Shown piece by piece: positions 43,641 through 55,507 of a DNA stretch of 64,000 nt. The notes below the pieces were generated by a model. The model saw nothing but the letters and a program-made list of their open reading frames with translations, was not told the DNA's origin and did not search any database. Both the position numbers and the translations under genes were made by a program. Source of the stretch: Serratia ficaria (lineage in GTDB: Bacteria > Pseudomonadota > Gammaproteobacteria > Enterobacterales > Enterobacteriaceae); the NCBI RefSeq assembly GCF_900187015.1, contig NZ_LT906479.1:248001-312000 (forward strand), in the 5' to 3' direction. Each line of letters starts with the position of its first letter. The first letter of the stretch is position 1.

Positions 43641-44405
43641 ATGAGAAAGCAACAACGAAGAGATGATCAACGGCTTGGCCGGTTTTTCAACCAAATGTAC
43701 GTCGTAGTTTAATATCATATCGCCTATGTTTTTCTCATAGTGGTTTAACTGGCCGGTCAGGATGATGATTTTCGCAGGCGGGGCCACCCGGTCTTTTATT
43801 TTTTCTACGACCTTTTCGGACGTCTCGCCGAAGTCTAATAGCCAATCAAGGATAAAGGCTTCGTAGAGGTACGGCTCCAGGCTATCGATGATCGCCGTCG
43901 CCGTTGGGAAGGTATCCGTTTCAATGCCGTATCGCGTGGTGATTTTCTTTAGCAATTCCAGTATGTCGTGATCGTTGTCGAGTATGGCTATCCTCGGCGC
44001 GGGCAAAAAATCTATTTTTCTGACCTTATACAGCTCTGCATCTGCGCTTTGATCTCTGCCGGTGTCAATAATAAAAAGATCGTCTTTCCTGAACGCATAG
44101 GTTTCCGCATCATCAAGGTGTTCTACCGGCTGGTCGTCAACCTCAATATTGCATCGTTTATGTATGTTGTTGAGGATGAAGACGCAGTTATGGGCTCTGC
44201 GTCCTTCAAATGATTCATTGAAGTATTGAAATACCTTGTTGATCTCGTCGAGAGTAATGCCTCTTTTGCCGTCCAGCTTCTGCTTGGCGCTGTTGTACTG
44301 GAGGTTCAGTATGCTCGCCATCGTCGATGCGTGTTTTCTGTCGCCAACCCCTTTCTGGGCCAGCAGTGTACTGATTGCATCCGCGTAATTTAGCGTTTTC
44401 TTCAT
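43626..44405 (-). CDS. regulator with N-terminal HTH and C-terminal receiver domain
   Basis: A 259-residue protein with the order reversed relative to most response regulators. The N-terminal part (about 5-66) looks like a helix-turn-helix of the BetR/phage-repressor kind (YADAISTLLAQKGV, RKHASTMASILNLQYNSAKQKLDG split by turns). The C-terminal part (about 137-250) is a receiver: acidic D143/D145 in ILDNDHD, phospho-acceptor D187 in FILDWLL, T218 in ILTGQ and K241 in VEKP. A middle segment links them. The ATG at 44405 has GAGG 6 bases upstream and is preferred to 44441. It converges on the kinase gene, overlapping it by 15 bp, and is the presumed output partner. Confidence 0.82.
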   Translation of the reverse strand: MKKTLNYADAISTLLAQKGVGDRKHASTMASILNLQYNSAKQKLDGKRGITLDEINKVFQYFNESFEGRRAHNCVFILNNIHKRCNIEVDDQPVEHLDDAETYAFRKDDLFIIDTGRDQSADAELYKVRKIDFLPAPRIAILDNDHDILELLKKITTRYGIETDTFPTATAIIDSLEPYLYEAFILDWLLDFGETSEKVVEKIKDRVAPPAKIIILTGQLNHYEKNIGDMILNYDVHLVEKPAKPLIISSLLLSHLFFN

Positions 44406-44471
44406 GATCACCTCGATTTTTCTGATGTTGACCACGAGCATTTTTGCGTCCCGAGGCTGCCTGCCGGCTCG

Positions 44472-44477
44472 ATTATA
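44472..44477 (-). promoter_or_regulatory. candidate -10 of the HTH-receiver gene
   Basis: Minus-strand TATAAT lies 67 bases upstream of the start codon. The sequence at the -35 distance (ACCACA) is poor, which fits an activator-dependent promoter. Confidence 0.45.
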
Positions 44478-44525
44478 GATGAAGTCAGGGTGGCTGTGGT
44501 TATATCCACTTGATTTTATTAATTA

Positions 44526-44609
44526 AACTCAAATAACACTCAATTTAATTTAAAAAGACACTCAAAAGACATTCACATTTTATCGTCGATATGATTAATT
44601 AGCACTCAT
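44526..44609. repeat. phased array of CACTCAA-like heptamers
   Basis: Heptamers AACTCAA (44526), CACTCAA (44537), CACTCAA (44559), CATTCAC (44570) and CACTCAT (44603) start at offsets 0, 11, 33, 44 and 77, all multiples of 11 bp, so they face the same side of the helix. The array lies upstream of the candidate promoter of the HTH-receiver gene and is in A/T-rich DNA. It is the bulk of an otherwise gene-free gap (44406-44729). A binding-site role is inferred. Confidence 0.55.
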
Positions 44610-44649
44610 ATGTGTGATTCGCGTTCCTGGGGGGGCTGCCAGTCTCACA

Positions 44650-44695
44650 AAATAAGCTGCCTGCACTCGTCTTCACGCCGAGTGCAGGCAGTAAA
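44650..44695 (-). terminator. hairpin after the thioesterase gene
   Basis: A perfect 13-bp inverted repeat CTGCCTGCACTCG / CGAGTGCAGGCAG with a 9-base loop (44657-44691). On the minus strand it is followed by CTTATTTTG, a moderate T-rich tail, so it most likely ends the thioesterase transcript. Confidence 0.75.
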
Positions 44696-44729
44696 AAGAC
44701 ATACGGCCAACACCAGGGCCATTACAGCA

Positions 44730-45215
44730 TCAGGGACTCACGGCATCGCTGCGACGTTGCTGATATTGCCGCACGCTGGCCACCACCACCTCCGGCGCTA
44801 CCACGCCTTCCCGCCCCAAAATCACCGCCTGCGAAGTGCCCTGCGCGACGATCCTGTCACCCACGCTGAAGGTATGGGTCGCATAGAAGTAGCGCTCATC
44901 CCAGTGGGTAATGGCCATGCTGACCTGGTAGCGCTGAAACGGCCGCAGCGCCTTTTTATAATCCATGGTGTGTTGACTGACGATCGGCGACCAGCGTTGC
45001 TTCAGCATCAACGCCAGCAGGCCGGTGCGGATAAACAAATCGACCCGGTTCAAATCGCACACCGTCATATAGCGCCCGTTATTCATATGCAGATTGATGT
45101 CGATATCGTTCAGCCATACTCGGGTCGCCAGTCGGTTGGTGAGCGCATCCATCGACATGCGCGGTTTCCAGCATGACGAGATCAAGATCCAAAGCAGTCG
45201 CAGGTACAGGTTCAT
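44730..45215 (-). CDS. hot-dog-fold thioesterase (THEM6-like)
   Basis: A 161-residue protein of the 4HBT/hot-dog thioesterase type, which hydrolyses acyl-CoA or related thioesters. After a short hydrophobic N-terminus (LYLRLLWILISSCW, possibly a membrane anchor) it has the pattern WLNDIDINLHMNNGRYMTVCDLNRVDLF. The D-x-N-x-H-(M)-N-N-x-x-Y segment corresponds to the active-site helix start in this superfamily. The substrate is unknown. It lies on the minus strand between the two-component genes and thiH and ends at a strong hairpin. Confidence 0.75.
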   Translation of the reverse strand: MNLYLRLLWILISSCWKPRMSMDALTNRLATRVWLNDIDINLHMNNGRYMTVCDLNRVDLFIRTGLLALMLKQRWSPIVSQHTMDYKKALRPFQRYQVSMAITHWDERYFYATHTFSVGDRIVAQGTSQAVILGREGVVAPEVVVASVRQYQQRRSDAVSP

Positions 45216-45509
45216 GGTGATTATTCCGCCGGGATGAAAGGTTAAATGTGGTCCAACCAGTTTGTTTTGTCAAAATATCCATCGGGTAGCCGGCAGCGGC
45301 GGCCGTAAAGGAGGGGGAGTCGCGCTGGAGGGCATCCGGCGCGATCCGAGGGTAAGGCGGGGCCGTCGAGAGGGTAACAGCCCCGGTCGGCGCCGGGTTT
45401 GGCGGCCGACAGGCTCACTATAACCGCGGCGATTGGCGGCGCCAGCGGCGTTGGCGGGCATTGCGCAGCCCGCCCATGGATTTTTCCGCAGCGCTGCAAG
45501 GTTTGCAGC
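45216..45509. other. GC-rich gap between thiH and the thioesterase
   Basis: About 294 bp with several inverted GC-rich stretches and no supportable gene. A minus-strand TTGACA (45268-45273) could be the -35 of the thioesterase promoter, but no good -10 follows it. Confidence 0.5.
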
Positions 45510-46643
45510 TTATTGCGCGCCGCGCCCCAGATAACCGTCCCAGTCTTTCCACACCGGCTGCAGCCCGGCGTCGCTGATCGCCTGGGCAACCTGTTGCGGG
45601 CTGCGGCCGTCGTGCGGCTCGAATTGCTCCAGCTCCGGCGGCACGTCGTCGGCATAGCCGCCGGGCTGGGTCTTGGATCCGGCGCTGACGCTGTTGATCG
45701 CCACCGGGATCATGTGATCGCGGAAGAACGGCGACTCGCGGGTCGATAGCGAAAGCTCTACGTCCGGGGCGAACAGGCGGAAGGCGCAGATCAACTGCAC
45801 CAGCTGCGGCTCACTCATGATCGACGCCGGTTCGATACCGCCGGCGCAGGGGCGCAGCCGCGGGAAGGAGATCGAATAGCGGCTCTGCCAATAGGTCTGT
45901 TGCAGATAGAACAGGTGCTCCGCCAACAGGTAGCAGTCGGTGCGCCAGCTGTTGGAAAGGCCGATCAACGCGCCCAGGCCGATCTTGTCGATCCCGGCGC
46001 GCCCCAAGCGATCGGGGGTGGCCAGCCGCCAGTAAAAGTCCTGTTTCTGGCCGCGCAGGTGGTGCTGCAGATAGGTGGCGGGATGATAGGTTTCCTGATA
46101 CACCAGCACGCCGTCCAGCCCCAGCGTTTTCAGCTCGGCGTACTCCTCCTGCGCCAGCGGCTGCACCTCCATCATCAGCGAGCTGAAATGGCTGCGGATC
46201 GCCGGGATATGCCGGCGAAAATAGTCCATGCCGACCTTGCTCTGGTGCTCGCCGGTGACCAACAGCAGGTGCTCAAAGCCCAACGCCTTGATCGCCAGGC
46301 ACTCACGTTCTATTTCCCCGGCGTCCAGCGTTTTGCGCTTGATGCGGTTGCTCATTGAGAAACCGCAGTAGGTGCAGTCGTTGGCGCACAGGTTGGACAG
46401 ATACAGCGGTACGTAGAAGCTGACCACGTTGCCGAAACGCTGGCGGGTCAGCTGCTGTGCGCGCTGCGCCAATGGCTCCAGATAAGCGGCGGCGGCGGGG
46501 GAAATCAGCGCCATAAAATCGTCGCGCGTCAGCTTGTCCGCCTTCAGCGCATGCTCCACGTCGCGTGCGGTTTTGCTGTTGATGCGTAGCGAGATATCGT
46601 CCCAGTCCAGCTGCGCCAGGCGACTGCTGAAATCATCGGTCAT
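45510..46643 (-). CDS. thiH: ThiH, tyrosine lyase (2-iminoacetate synthase)
   Basis: ThiH is a radical-SAM enzyme that cleaves tyrosine to dehydroglycine (2-iminoacetate) and p-cresol for the thiazole of thiamine. It occurs in organisms that make thiazole anaerobically. The ATG at 46643 gives 377 residues, the E. coli length, and overlaps the thiG stop by one base. The radical-SAM cluster motif C-x3-C-x2-C is CANDCTYCG in YLSNLCANDCTYCGFSMSN. Further conserved blocks are LLVTGEHQSKVGMDYF, SFPRLRPCAGG and STRESPFFRD. It is the last gene of thiCEFSGH. Confidence 0.96.
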   Translation of the reverse strand: MTDDFSSRLAQLDWDDISLRINSKTARDVEHALKADKLTRDDFMALISPAAAAYLEPLAQRAQQLTRQRFGNVVSFYVPLYLSNLCANDCTYCGFSMSNRIKRKTLDAGEIERECLAIKALGFEHLLLVTGEHQSKVGMDYFRRHIPAIRSHFSSLMMEVQPLAQEEYAELKTLGLDGVLVYQETYHPATYLQHHLRGQKQDFYWRLATPDRLGRAGIDKIGLGALIGLSNSWRTDCYLLAEHLFYLQQTYWQSRYSISFPRLRPCAGGIEPASIMSEPQLVQLICAFRLFAPDVELSLSTRESPFFRDHMIPVAINSVSAGSKTQPGGYADDVPPELEQFEPHDGRSPQQVAQAISDAGLQPVWKDWDGYLGRGAQ

Positions 46644-47422
46644 CACTGCGCCTCCTCGGAGTGGGTGAGAAAAGCGGTCAGCGGGCTGGTGGCGGCGGCG
46701 CCGCGTTGGCTGCCGCCCAGCCCGGCCGCGCGCGCCAGCTCACCGGCCTCCAGCGCCAGGCGAAACGCCCGCGCCATCTGCACCGGATCGCGCGCCACGG
46801 CGATGGCGGTATTCACCAGCACCGCGTCGGCGCCCAGCTCCATCGCTTCCAGCGCGTGGCTCGGCGCGCCGATGCCGGCGTCGACCACCACCGGCACCCT
46901 GGCCTGTTCGATGATGATTTCGAGGAAATCGCGGGTGCGCAGGCCGCGGTTGGAGCCGATAGGCGCGCCGAGCGGCATCACCGCCGCGCAGCCCGCTTCT
47001 TCCAGCCGCTTGCACAGCACCGGATCGGCGCCGCAGTAGGGCAGCACCACAAAGCCGTCTTTCACCAGCGTTTCCGCCGCTTTCAGCGTCTCTATCGGGT
47101 CCGGCAGCAGGTATTTCACGTCGGGGTGGATCTCCAGCTTCACCCAGTGGGTGCCGAGCGCCTCGCGCGCCAGTCGGGCGGCGAACACCGCCTCGGCGGC
47201 GGTCTTGGCGCCGGAGGTGTTGGGCAGCAGGCGCACGCCCAGCTGCCGCAGCGGCGCCAGGATGGCGTCATTGCCGCCGCGCAAATCGACGCGCTTCATG
47301 GCCATGGTGACCAGCTGCGAGCCGGAAGCCTGCAGCGCCTCGAGCATCAGCGCCGGCGTGGCGAACTTGCCGGTGCCGGTAAACAGGCGGGAGGTAAAGG
47401 GAGTATCGGCGATTTTCAGCAT
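46643..47422 (-). CDS. thiG: ThiG, thiazole synthase
   Basis: ThiG condenses 1-deoxyxylulose 5-phosphate, iminoacetate from ThiH and sulfur from ThiS thiocarboxylate into the thiazole phosphate ring. The ATG at 47422 gives [20 protein letters not shown] and 259 residues; the open frame extends upstream into thiS and was not used. The substrate-binding lysine is in [15 protein letters not shown] and glycine-rich phosphate loops [11 protein letters not shown] and [12 protein letters not shown] are seen. One base separates it from thiS and it overlaps thiH by one base. Its tail (LTHSEEAQ) is slightly longer than in E. coli. Confidence 0.96.
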   Translation of the reverse strand: MLKIADTPFTSRLFTGTGKFATPALMLEALQASGSQLVTMAMKRVDLRGGNDAILAPLRQLGVRLLPNTSGAKTAAEAVFAARLAREALGTHWVKLEIHPDVKYLLPDPIETLKAAETLVKDGFVVLPYCGADPVLCKRLEEAGCAAVMPLGAPIGSNRGLRTRDFLEIIIEQARVPVVVDAGIGAPSHALEAMELGADAVLVNTAIAVARDPVQMARAFRLALEAGELARAAGLGGSQRGAAATSPLTAFLTHSEEAQ

Positions 47423-47423
47423 G

Positions 47424-47624
47424 TCAGCCTCCGGCGATCGCTTGAAACAGCAGGATGTCATCGCCGTCTTGCACCAGATGGCTGGCCCAGTCGGCGCGCG
47501 GGATGATGGTTTGATTGATCGCCAGCGCGGTGCCCGGCTGGTGGCGTTCCAGCCGTTCGAGCAGGGCGGCGACGCTGAGCGGCGGCGCCAGCTCCAGCGG
47601 TTGGTCGTTGAGCCGGATCTTCAT
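47424..47624 (-). CDS. thiS: ThiS, sulfur carrier protein
   Basis: ThiS is the small ubiquitin-like carrier whose C-terminal glycine is adenylated by ThiF and thiocarboxylated before giving sulfur to ThiG. The ATG at 47624 gives 66 residues ([15 protein letters not shown]) ending in the required Gly-Gly (IAGG). The start overlaps the thiF stop by four bases, and thiG follows after one base, so the three are translationally coupled. Confidence 0.95.
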   Translation of the reverse strand: MKIRLNDQPLELAPPLSVAALLERLERHQPGTALAINQTIIPRADWASHLVQDGDDILLFQAIAGG

Positions 47625-48362
47625 GCCGTTCCCCCGCATACCGGGCAGGCGCTGGCCTGGCTGAGCTGCAGGGTGCTCCAGCTTTGCTGCTTGCCGTCGA
47701 ACAGGCGCAGTTTGCCGCTGAGCGCCGCAGGCATGCCGGCCAGCGTTTTGATGGCTTCCAGCGCCTGCAGGGTGCCTATCACCCCGACCACCGGGCCAAG
47801 CACGCCGGCGGTGCGGCAGTTGCGCTGCGGCTCGGTAAGCTCCGGATACAGGCAGGCGTAGCAGCCGTGCTCGTAGGGCGGTTCAATCATCAGCAATTGG
47901 CCGCTGAAGCCCACCGCGCTGCCGCTGATCAGCGGTTTGCCGGCCGCCACGCAGGCGGCGTTCACCGCGTGGCGGGTCGCCATGTTGTCGCAGCAGTCCA
48001 GCACCAGATCGGCGCGGGCGACGGCATCATGCAGCGATTGCCCCTGCAGCCGTTGTTCCAGTGCGATGGGCTCCACCAGGGGATTCAGCGCCTGCAATTG
48101 CTGCCGCGCCAGTGCGGCTTTGCTTTGGGCGGTATCGGCGCTGCGATACAGGATCTGGCGCTGCAGGTTGGTGACGTGCAGCCGATCGTCGTCGGCCAGC
48201 AGCAGCGTGCCGACGCCGGCGGCGGCCAGATACAGCGAAGCCGGAGACCCCAGACCGCCCAGGCCGACAATCAGCACCGTCGCGCGTTTGAGCTTTTCCT
48301 GGCCTTCCGGGCCCACGTCTTCCAGCAGCAGCTGGCGGCTGTAGCGCAGGAACTCTTGGTCG

Positions 48363-48370
<8 letters not shown>
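47621..48370 (-). CDS. thiF: ThiF, ThiS adenylyltransferase
   Basis: ThiF activates the ThiS C-terminus as the acyl-adenylate, in the E1/MoeB family. The 249 residues contain the nucleotide-binding loop [18 protein letters not shown] (about 32-49), the [13 protein letters not shown] segment, the DCCDNMATR region, and two zinc-binding CxxC pairs, CYACLYP and CPVCGG. The start overlaps thiE by 8 bp and the stop overlaps thiS, as in a tight operon. Confidence 0.96.
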
Positions 48371-50958
<2,588 letters not shown>

Positions 50959-51077
50959 CTACCAGTGTGTTGGGTTGGGAAAGTTGCTTGTCTGGAGCTC
51001 GGAGGGAGTAATGATGCTGGCCGATAGGATCGGATCATCCCGAATGGGGAGAAATCCTGCCTATGGCGATAGATTAC

Positions 51078-51184
51078 TCTTGTTCCCTTCGCGGGTATTA
51101 ACCCGATCAGGTTCCGCGGATCCCGAATTAACGGTCTCAGCCTGGCCAATTTGTTGAACAAATCAGGCGCTAGGCACTCCGACA
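51078..51184 (-). promoter_or_regulatory. TPP riboswitch (THI element) upstream of thiC
   Basis: Read on the minus strand, the conserved aptamer blocks appear in order: GGAGTGCC, then GGCTGAGACC, GAACCTGATCGGGTTAATAC and GCGAAGGGAACA. These form the two arms that hold thiamine pyrophosphate. The 130 bases between aptamer and thiC form the expression platform and include a short CCGAT/ATCGG hairpin near 51020; no clear T-run terminator is seen, so control may act on translation. Confidence 0.92.
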
Positions 51185-51230
51185 AGATGCCCTCCAGTAT
51201 AGGAGGGATAATAAAAAAGACTACAAAATT

Positions 51231-51734
51231 CTAACGCGCCTGATCAAGCGCCTTATCCGACAGCGGCGGCTGCGAGGCTTCCGCCGCCAGCTGGATCAGC
51301 TTGTCTTCCAGGGTAAAGCGCGCCGCCAGCGTCTCGCCGATATCCGACAGCGCCTGGTGGAACTCCAGACACACGTCTTGATCGATATCCACTTCGGTAT
51401 AGCGGTCGTGAAAGGCCATGACCTGCTCGGTATTGGCCCAGAGTTTGGGGTAGATGTTTACCGACAGAGACATTTTTGGGCTGGCAGCGCCTTCCACTTG
51501 TTTGATAATTCTGTCATAGATATGGAAATGCGCGGCTGAGAGATAATCCACCAGATTATGGCAAAAGTTCTCCAGCGCTTTTTCATTCAGCGGCGTATGC
51601 TTTTCTTTATTCGGTTTGAGGCCCACCAGGGTGCAGTAGGCGACCAGCAATTGCTTGCGGGCCTGAAGCCATTGATCAACTAATTCATTACTACCACCAA
51701 GGCGCTGAGTCAGGCTTTCCAAACGGTTGAGCAT
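51231..51734 (-). CDS. rsd: Rsd, anti-sigma-70 regulator
   Basis: Rsd binds region 4 of the housekeeping sigma factor in stationary phase and also stimulates SpoT hydrolase in E. coli. The 167 residues (E. coli 158) form an all-helical protein with the family pattern [37 protein letters not shown] and [17 protein letters not shown]. The location between thiC and divergent nudC matches E. coli. The C-terminal tail ([14 protein letters not shown]) is longer than in E. coli. Confidence 0.93.
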   Translation of the reverse strand: MLNRLESLTQRLGGSNELVDQWLQARKQLLVAYCTLVGLKPNKEKHTPLNEKALENFCHNLVDYLSAAHFHIYDRIIKQVEGAASPKMSLSVNIYPKLWANTEQVMAFHDRYTEVDIDQDVCLEFHQALSDIGETLAARFTLEDKLIQLAAEASQPPLSDKALDQAR

Positions 51735-51833
51735 GTTTGACTCCGTAAGTAATAAAAAGTAACAGTAAGTTATTAAAATGTAACAAGGCCGATTTGTAGA
51801 GTGCCAGTGAAGCTGAGGTTGTGCAACAACGAT

Positions 51834-52601
51834 ATGGAACTTGCATTAACGGGTAATGAAAATGGCTGGTGGATAGTCAGCCATGAAAGCAAACTTTGGT
51901 TACCGAACGGTGAACTGCCGTTCGGTTCGGCCGCCTCTTTTTCCCTGCAGGGTAAAATGGCGCGCGCCATCGGCGAGTGGGGCGGCGCGCCGGTATGGCT
52001 GGTGCGCCATGCGATGCCGCGCGACATGGGCTCGGTGCGGCAGCTGCTCGAACTGGATCGCGGTTTGTTCCAGCTCGCCGGGCGCGGCGTGCAGCTGGCG
52101 GATTTCTACCGCTCCCATCGCTATTGCGGCTACTGCGGCCATGAGATGCACTTCAGCCGCAGCGAAAGCGCCTGCCTGTGCGGAAATTGCCGCGAGCGCT
52201 ACTACCCGCAGATTGCCCCCTGCGTGATCGTCGCCATTCGGCGCGACGACCAGATCCTGCTGGCGCAGCACGTGCGCCATCGCGGCGGCATCCATACGGT
52301 GCTGGCCGGTTTTGTCGAGGTGGGCGAGACGCTGGAACAGGCGGCGGCGCGTGAAGTGATGGAAGAAAGCAATATCGAAATCAAAAACCTGCGCTATGTC
52401 ACCTCCCAACCCTGGCCGTTCCCGCACTCGCTGATGATGGCGTTTATGGCCGACTATCATCAGGGCGAGATCCGCCACGATCCCAAGGAACTGCTCAACG
52501 CCGGCTGGTACCGTTACGATCGCTTGCCGCTGTTGCCGCCGCCCGGCACCGTGGCGCGCCGGCTGATTGAGGACACCGTGGCGCTGTGCCGGGCAGAATA
52601 A
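51834..52601 (+). CDS. nudC: NudC, NAD-capped RNA / NADH pyrophosphatase
   Basis: NudC removes NAD caps from RNA and hydrolyses NADH. I chose the ATG at 51834 ([18 protein letters not shown], 255 residues), because it aligns with the start of E. coli NudC; an in-frame GTG at 51801 would add 11 residues and neither has a strong Shine-Dalgarno. The zinc ribbon is CGYCGHEM and [13 protein letters not shown]. The Nudix box G-x5-E-x7[11 protein letters not shown] reads [20 protein letters not shown], and [11 protein letters not shown] is the NADH-specific motif. Confidence 0.95.
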   Translation: MELALTGNENGWWIVSHESKLWLPNGELPFGSAASFSLQGKMARAIGEWGGAPVWLVRHAMPRDMGSVRQLLELDRGLFQLAGRGVQLADFYRSHRYCGYCGHEMHFSRSESACLCGNCRERYYPQIAPCVIVAIRRDDQILLAQHVRHRGGIHTVLAGFVEVGETLEQAAAREVMEESNIEIKNLRYVTSQPWPFPHSLMMAFMADYHQGEIRHDPKELLNAGWYRYDRLPLLPPPGTVARRLIEDTVALCRAE

Positions 52602-52639
52602 TGTACAATGACCGGCAGATTATTAAGGGAGCCCCATAA

Positions 52640-53704
<1,065 letters not shown>

Positions 53705-53713
53705 GGAGCGGAC

Positions 53714-54400
53714 GTGATAGAGACTCAAGCCCTGCGCGCCGAGCAGCTGCGCCGCGCCTCCGAGGTCATTCGCCACGATGATCTGCCGGTCGATCCGCCG
53801 GCGTTCATCGCCGGCGCCGACGTGGGCTTCGAGCAAGAGGGGGCGGTGACGCGCGCCGCCATCGCCATCCTGCGCTATCCGTCGCTGGAGCTGGTGGAGT
53901 ATCAAATCGCCCGCATCGCCACCACCATGCCTTATATCCCCGGTTTCCTGTCGTTTCGCGAATATCCCGCGCTGCTTGCCGCCTGGCGGCAGCTGCGGCA
54001 AAAACCGGATCTGATCTTCGTCGACGGCCATGGCATCTCGCATCCGCGCCGCCTGGGCGTCGCCAGCCATTTCGGCCTGCTGGTCGATGTGCCGACCATC
54101 GGCGTGGCCAAGAAGCGCCTGTGCGGCAAGTTTGCGCCGCTGGATGCCGCCGCGGGAGCGCTGGCGCCGCTGGAAGACCAAGGCGAGCAGCTGGGCTGGG
54201 TGTGGCGCAGCAAGGCGCGCTGCAACCCGCTGTTTATCGCCACCGGCCACCGCATCAGCGCCGACAGCGCATTGGCCTGGGTGCAACGCTGCATGGCGGG
54301 CTATCGCCTGCCGGAGCCCACCCGTTGGGCCGACGCCATCGCTTCGCGCCGCCCGGCCTTCCAGCGCTGGCTGCAGCAGCATCCGGAGGTGTCGCAATGA
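53714..54400 (+). CDS. nfi: Nfi, deoxyinosine 3'-endonuclease (endonuclease V)
   Basis: Endonuclease V nicks DNA one base past a deaminated adenine (deoxyinosine) to start repair. The 228-residue protein starts at a GTG with AAGGAG upstream. The metal-binding acidic residues are D36 in [10 protein letters not shown]83 in [10 protein letters not shown] and D104 in [14 protein letters not shown]. The wedge motif PYIPGF at 73-78 recognises the lesion. [11 protein letters not shown] is also conserved. It follows hemE by 9 bases. Confidence 0.96.
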   Translation: MIETQALRAEQLRRASEVIRHDDLPVDPPAFIAGADVGFEQEGAVTRAAIAILRYPSLELVEYQIARIATTMPYIPGFLSFREYPALLAAWRQLRQKPDLIFVDGHGISHPRRLGVASHFGLLVDVPTIGVAKKRLCGKFAPLDAAAGALAPLEDQGEQLGWVWRSKARCNPLFIATGHRISADSALAWVQRCMAGYRLPEPTRWADAIASRRPAFQRWLQQHPEVSQ

Positions 54401-54448
54401 GCGATTTCGGGTACACTGCGGCGCAGATAACGCGTAAGAGAGTAAACA

Positions 54449-55039
54449 ATGCTACGTAACCCGATTCATTTACGTCTGGAAAAGCTTGAGAGCTGGCAAC
54501 ATTTGACCTTTATGGCCAGTTTGTGCGAGCGTATGTACCCGAATTACCAGATGTTCTGCCTGCAAACCGCGTTCGGCGATCCGGCGATATATCGCCGCAT
54601 TCTGGATCTGGTGTGGGAAACGCTGGTGGTCAAGGACGCCAAGGTCAACTTCGACAGCCAGCTGGAAAAGTTGGAAGAGGCGATACCCTCGGCAGAAGAT
54701 TACGATCTTTACGGCGTTTATCCGGCAATCGACGCCTGTATCGCATTAGGGGAACTGATCCATTCGCGGCTCAGCGGGGAGACGCTGGAGCACGCCATCG
54801 CCATCAGCGAAACGTCAATTCGCACCGTGGCGATGTTGGAAATGACTCAGGCCGGTAAAGAAATGACCGACGATGAGTTGAAGGTTTTGCCTGCGGTAGA
54901 GGAAGAATGGGACATCCAATGGGAAATTTTCCGCCTGTTGGCTGATTGCGAAGAGCGTGATTTGGACCTGATCAAAGGGTTGCGATCCGACCTTCGCGAA
55001 GCCGGAGTCAGTAACATTGGGATAAATTTAGCGCAATAA
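54449..55039 (+). CDS. yjaG: YjaG, DUF416 family protein
   Basis: A 196-residue, mostly helical cytoplasmic protein of the DUF416 family, whose function is unknown. It begins MLRNPIHLRLEKLESWQHLTFMASLCERMYPNYQMF, the family signature, and ends SNIGINLAQ. It lies between nfi and hupA as in E. coli. There are no catalytic motifs that I can name, and no membrane segments. Stationary-phase or nucleoid links are suggested only by its neighbour hupA. Confidence 0.9.
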   Translation: MLRNPIHLRLEKLESWQHLTFMASLCERMYPNYQMFCLQTAFGDPAIYRRILDLVWETLVVKDAKVNFDSQLEKLEEAIPSAEDYDLYGVYPAIDACIALGELIHSRLSGETLEHAIAISETSIRTVAMLEMTQAGKEMTDDELKVLPAVEEEWDIQWEIFRLLADCEERDLDLIKGLRSDLREAGVSNIGINLAQ

Positions 55040-55228
55040 GGCAAGAAAACGTGATTTAACGCCTGATTTGTCATGCCTTAAGGCTTCACATCCGCACCCT
55101 GTCTGGTCTACATTTGGGGGGCGTAAAAAAAGTGGCTATCGGTGCGTGTATGCAGGAGAGTGCTGTCAATCGGCATATCCGTCGCACTCGATGCTTTGCA
55201 AACGATAAACACACTGTAAGGATAACTT

Positions 55229-55501
55229 ATGAACAAGACTCAACTGATTGATGTAATCGCGGACAAGGCTGACCTTTCCAAAGCACAAGCTAAACTGGCT
55301 CTGGAATCCACCCTGGCTGCTATTACTGAGTCTCTGAAAGAAGGTGATGCAGTACAATTGGTTGGTTTCGGTACTTTCAAGGTAAACCATCGTAGCGAGC
55401 GCACTGGCCGCAACCCACAGACTGGTAAAGAAATCAAAATCGCAGCTGCCAACGTGCCTGCGTTCGTTTCTGGTAAAGCACTGAAAGACGCAGTTAAGTA
55501 A
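55229..55501 (+). CDS. hupA: HU-alpha, nucleoid DNA-binding protein
   Basis: HU is the small dimeric histone-like protein that bends and compacts DNA without strict sequence preference. The 90 residues begin [22 protein letters not shown], and the beta-arm that embraces DNA is in [34 protein letters not shown], given here in full order across residues 46-80. The codon use is highly biased. AAGGAT precedes the ATG. A terminator hairpin 30 bases past the stop overlaps the next gene's likely start. Confidence 0.98.
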   Translation: MNKTQLIDVIADKADLSKAQAKLALESTLAAITESLKEGDAVQLVGFGTFKVNHRSERTGRNPQTGKEIKIAAANVPAFVSGKALKDAVK

Positions 55502-55507
55502 TACTGC

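Noticed and set aside
50975..51157. A 60-codon plus-strand frame with a good GGAGGGAG before ATG
   Set aside because: It is antisense to the TPP riboswitch and thiC leader, whose conserved RNA structure explains the sequence.
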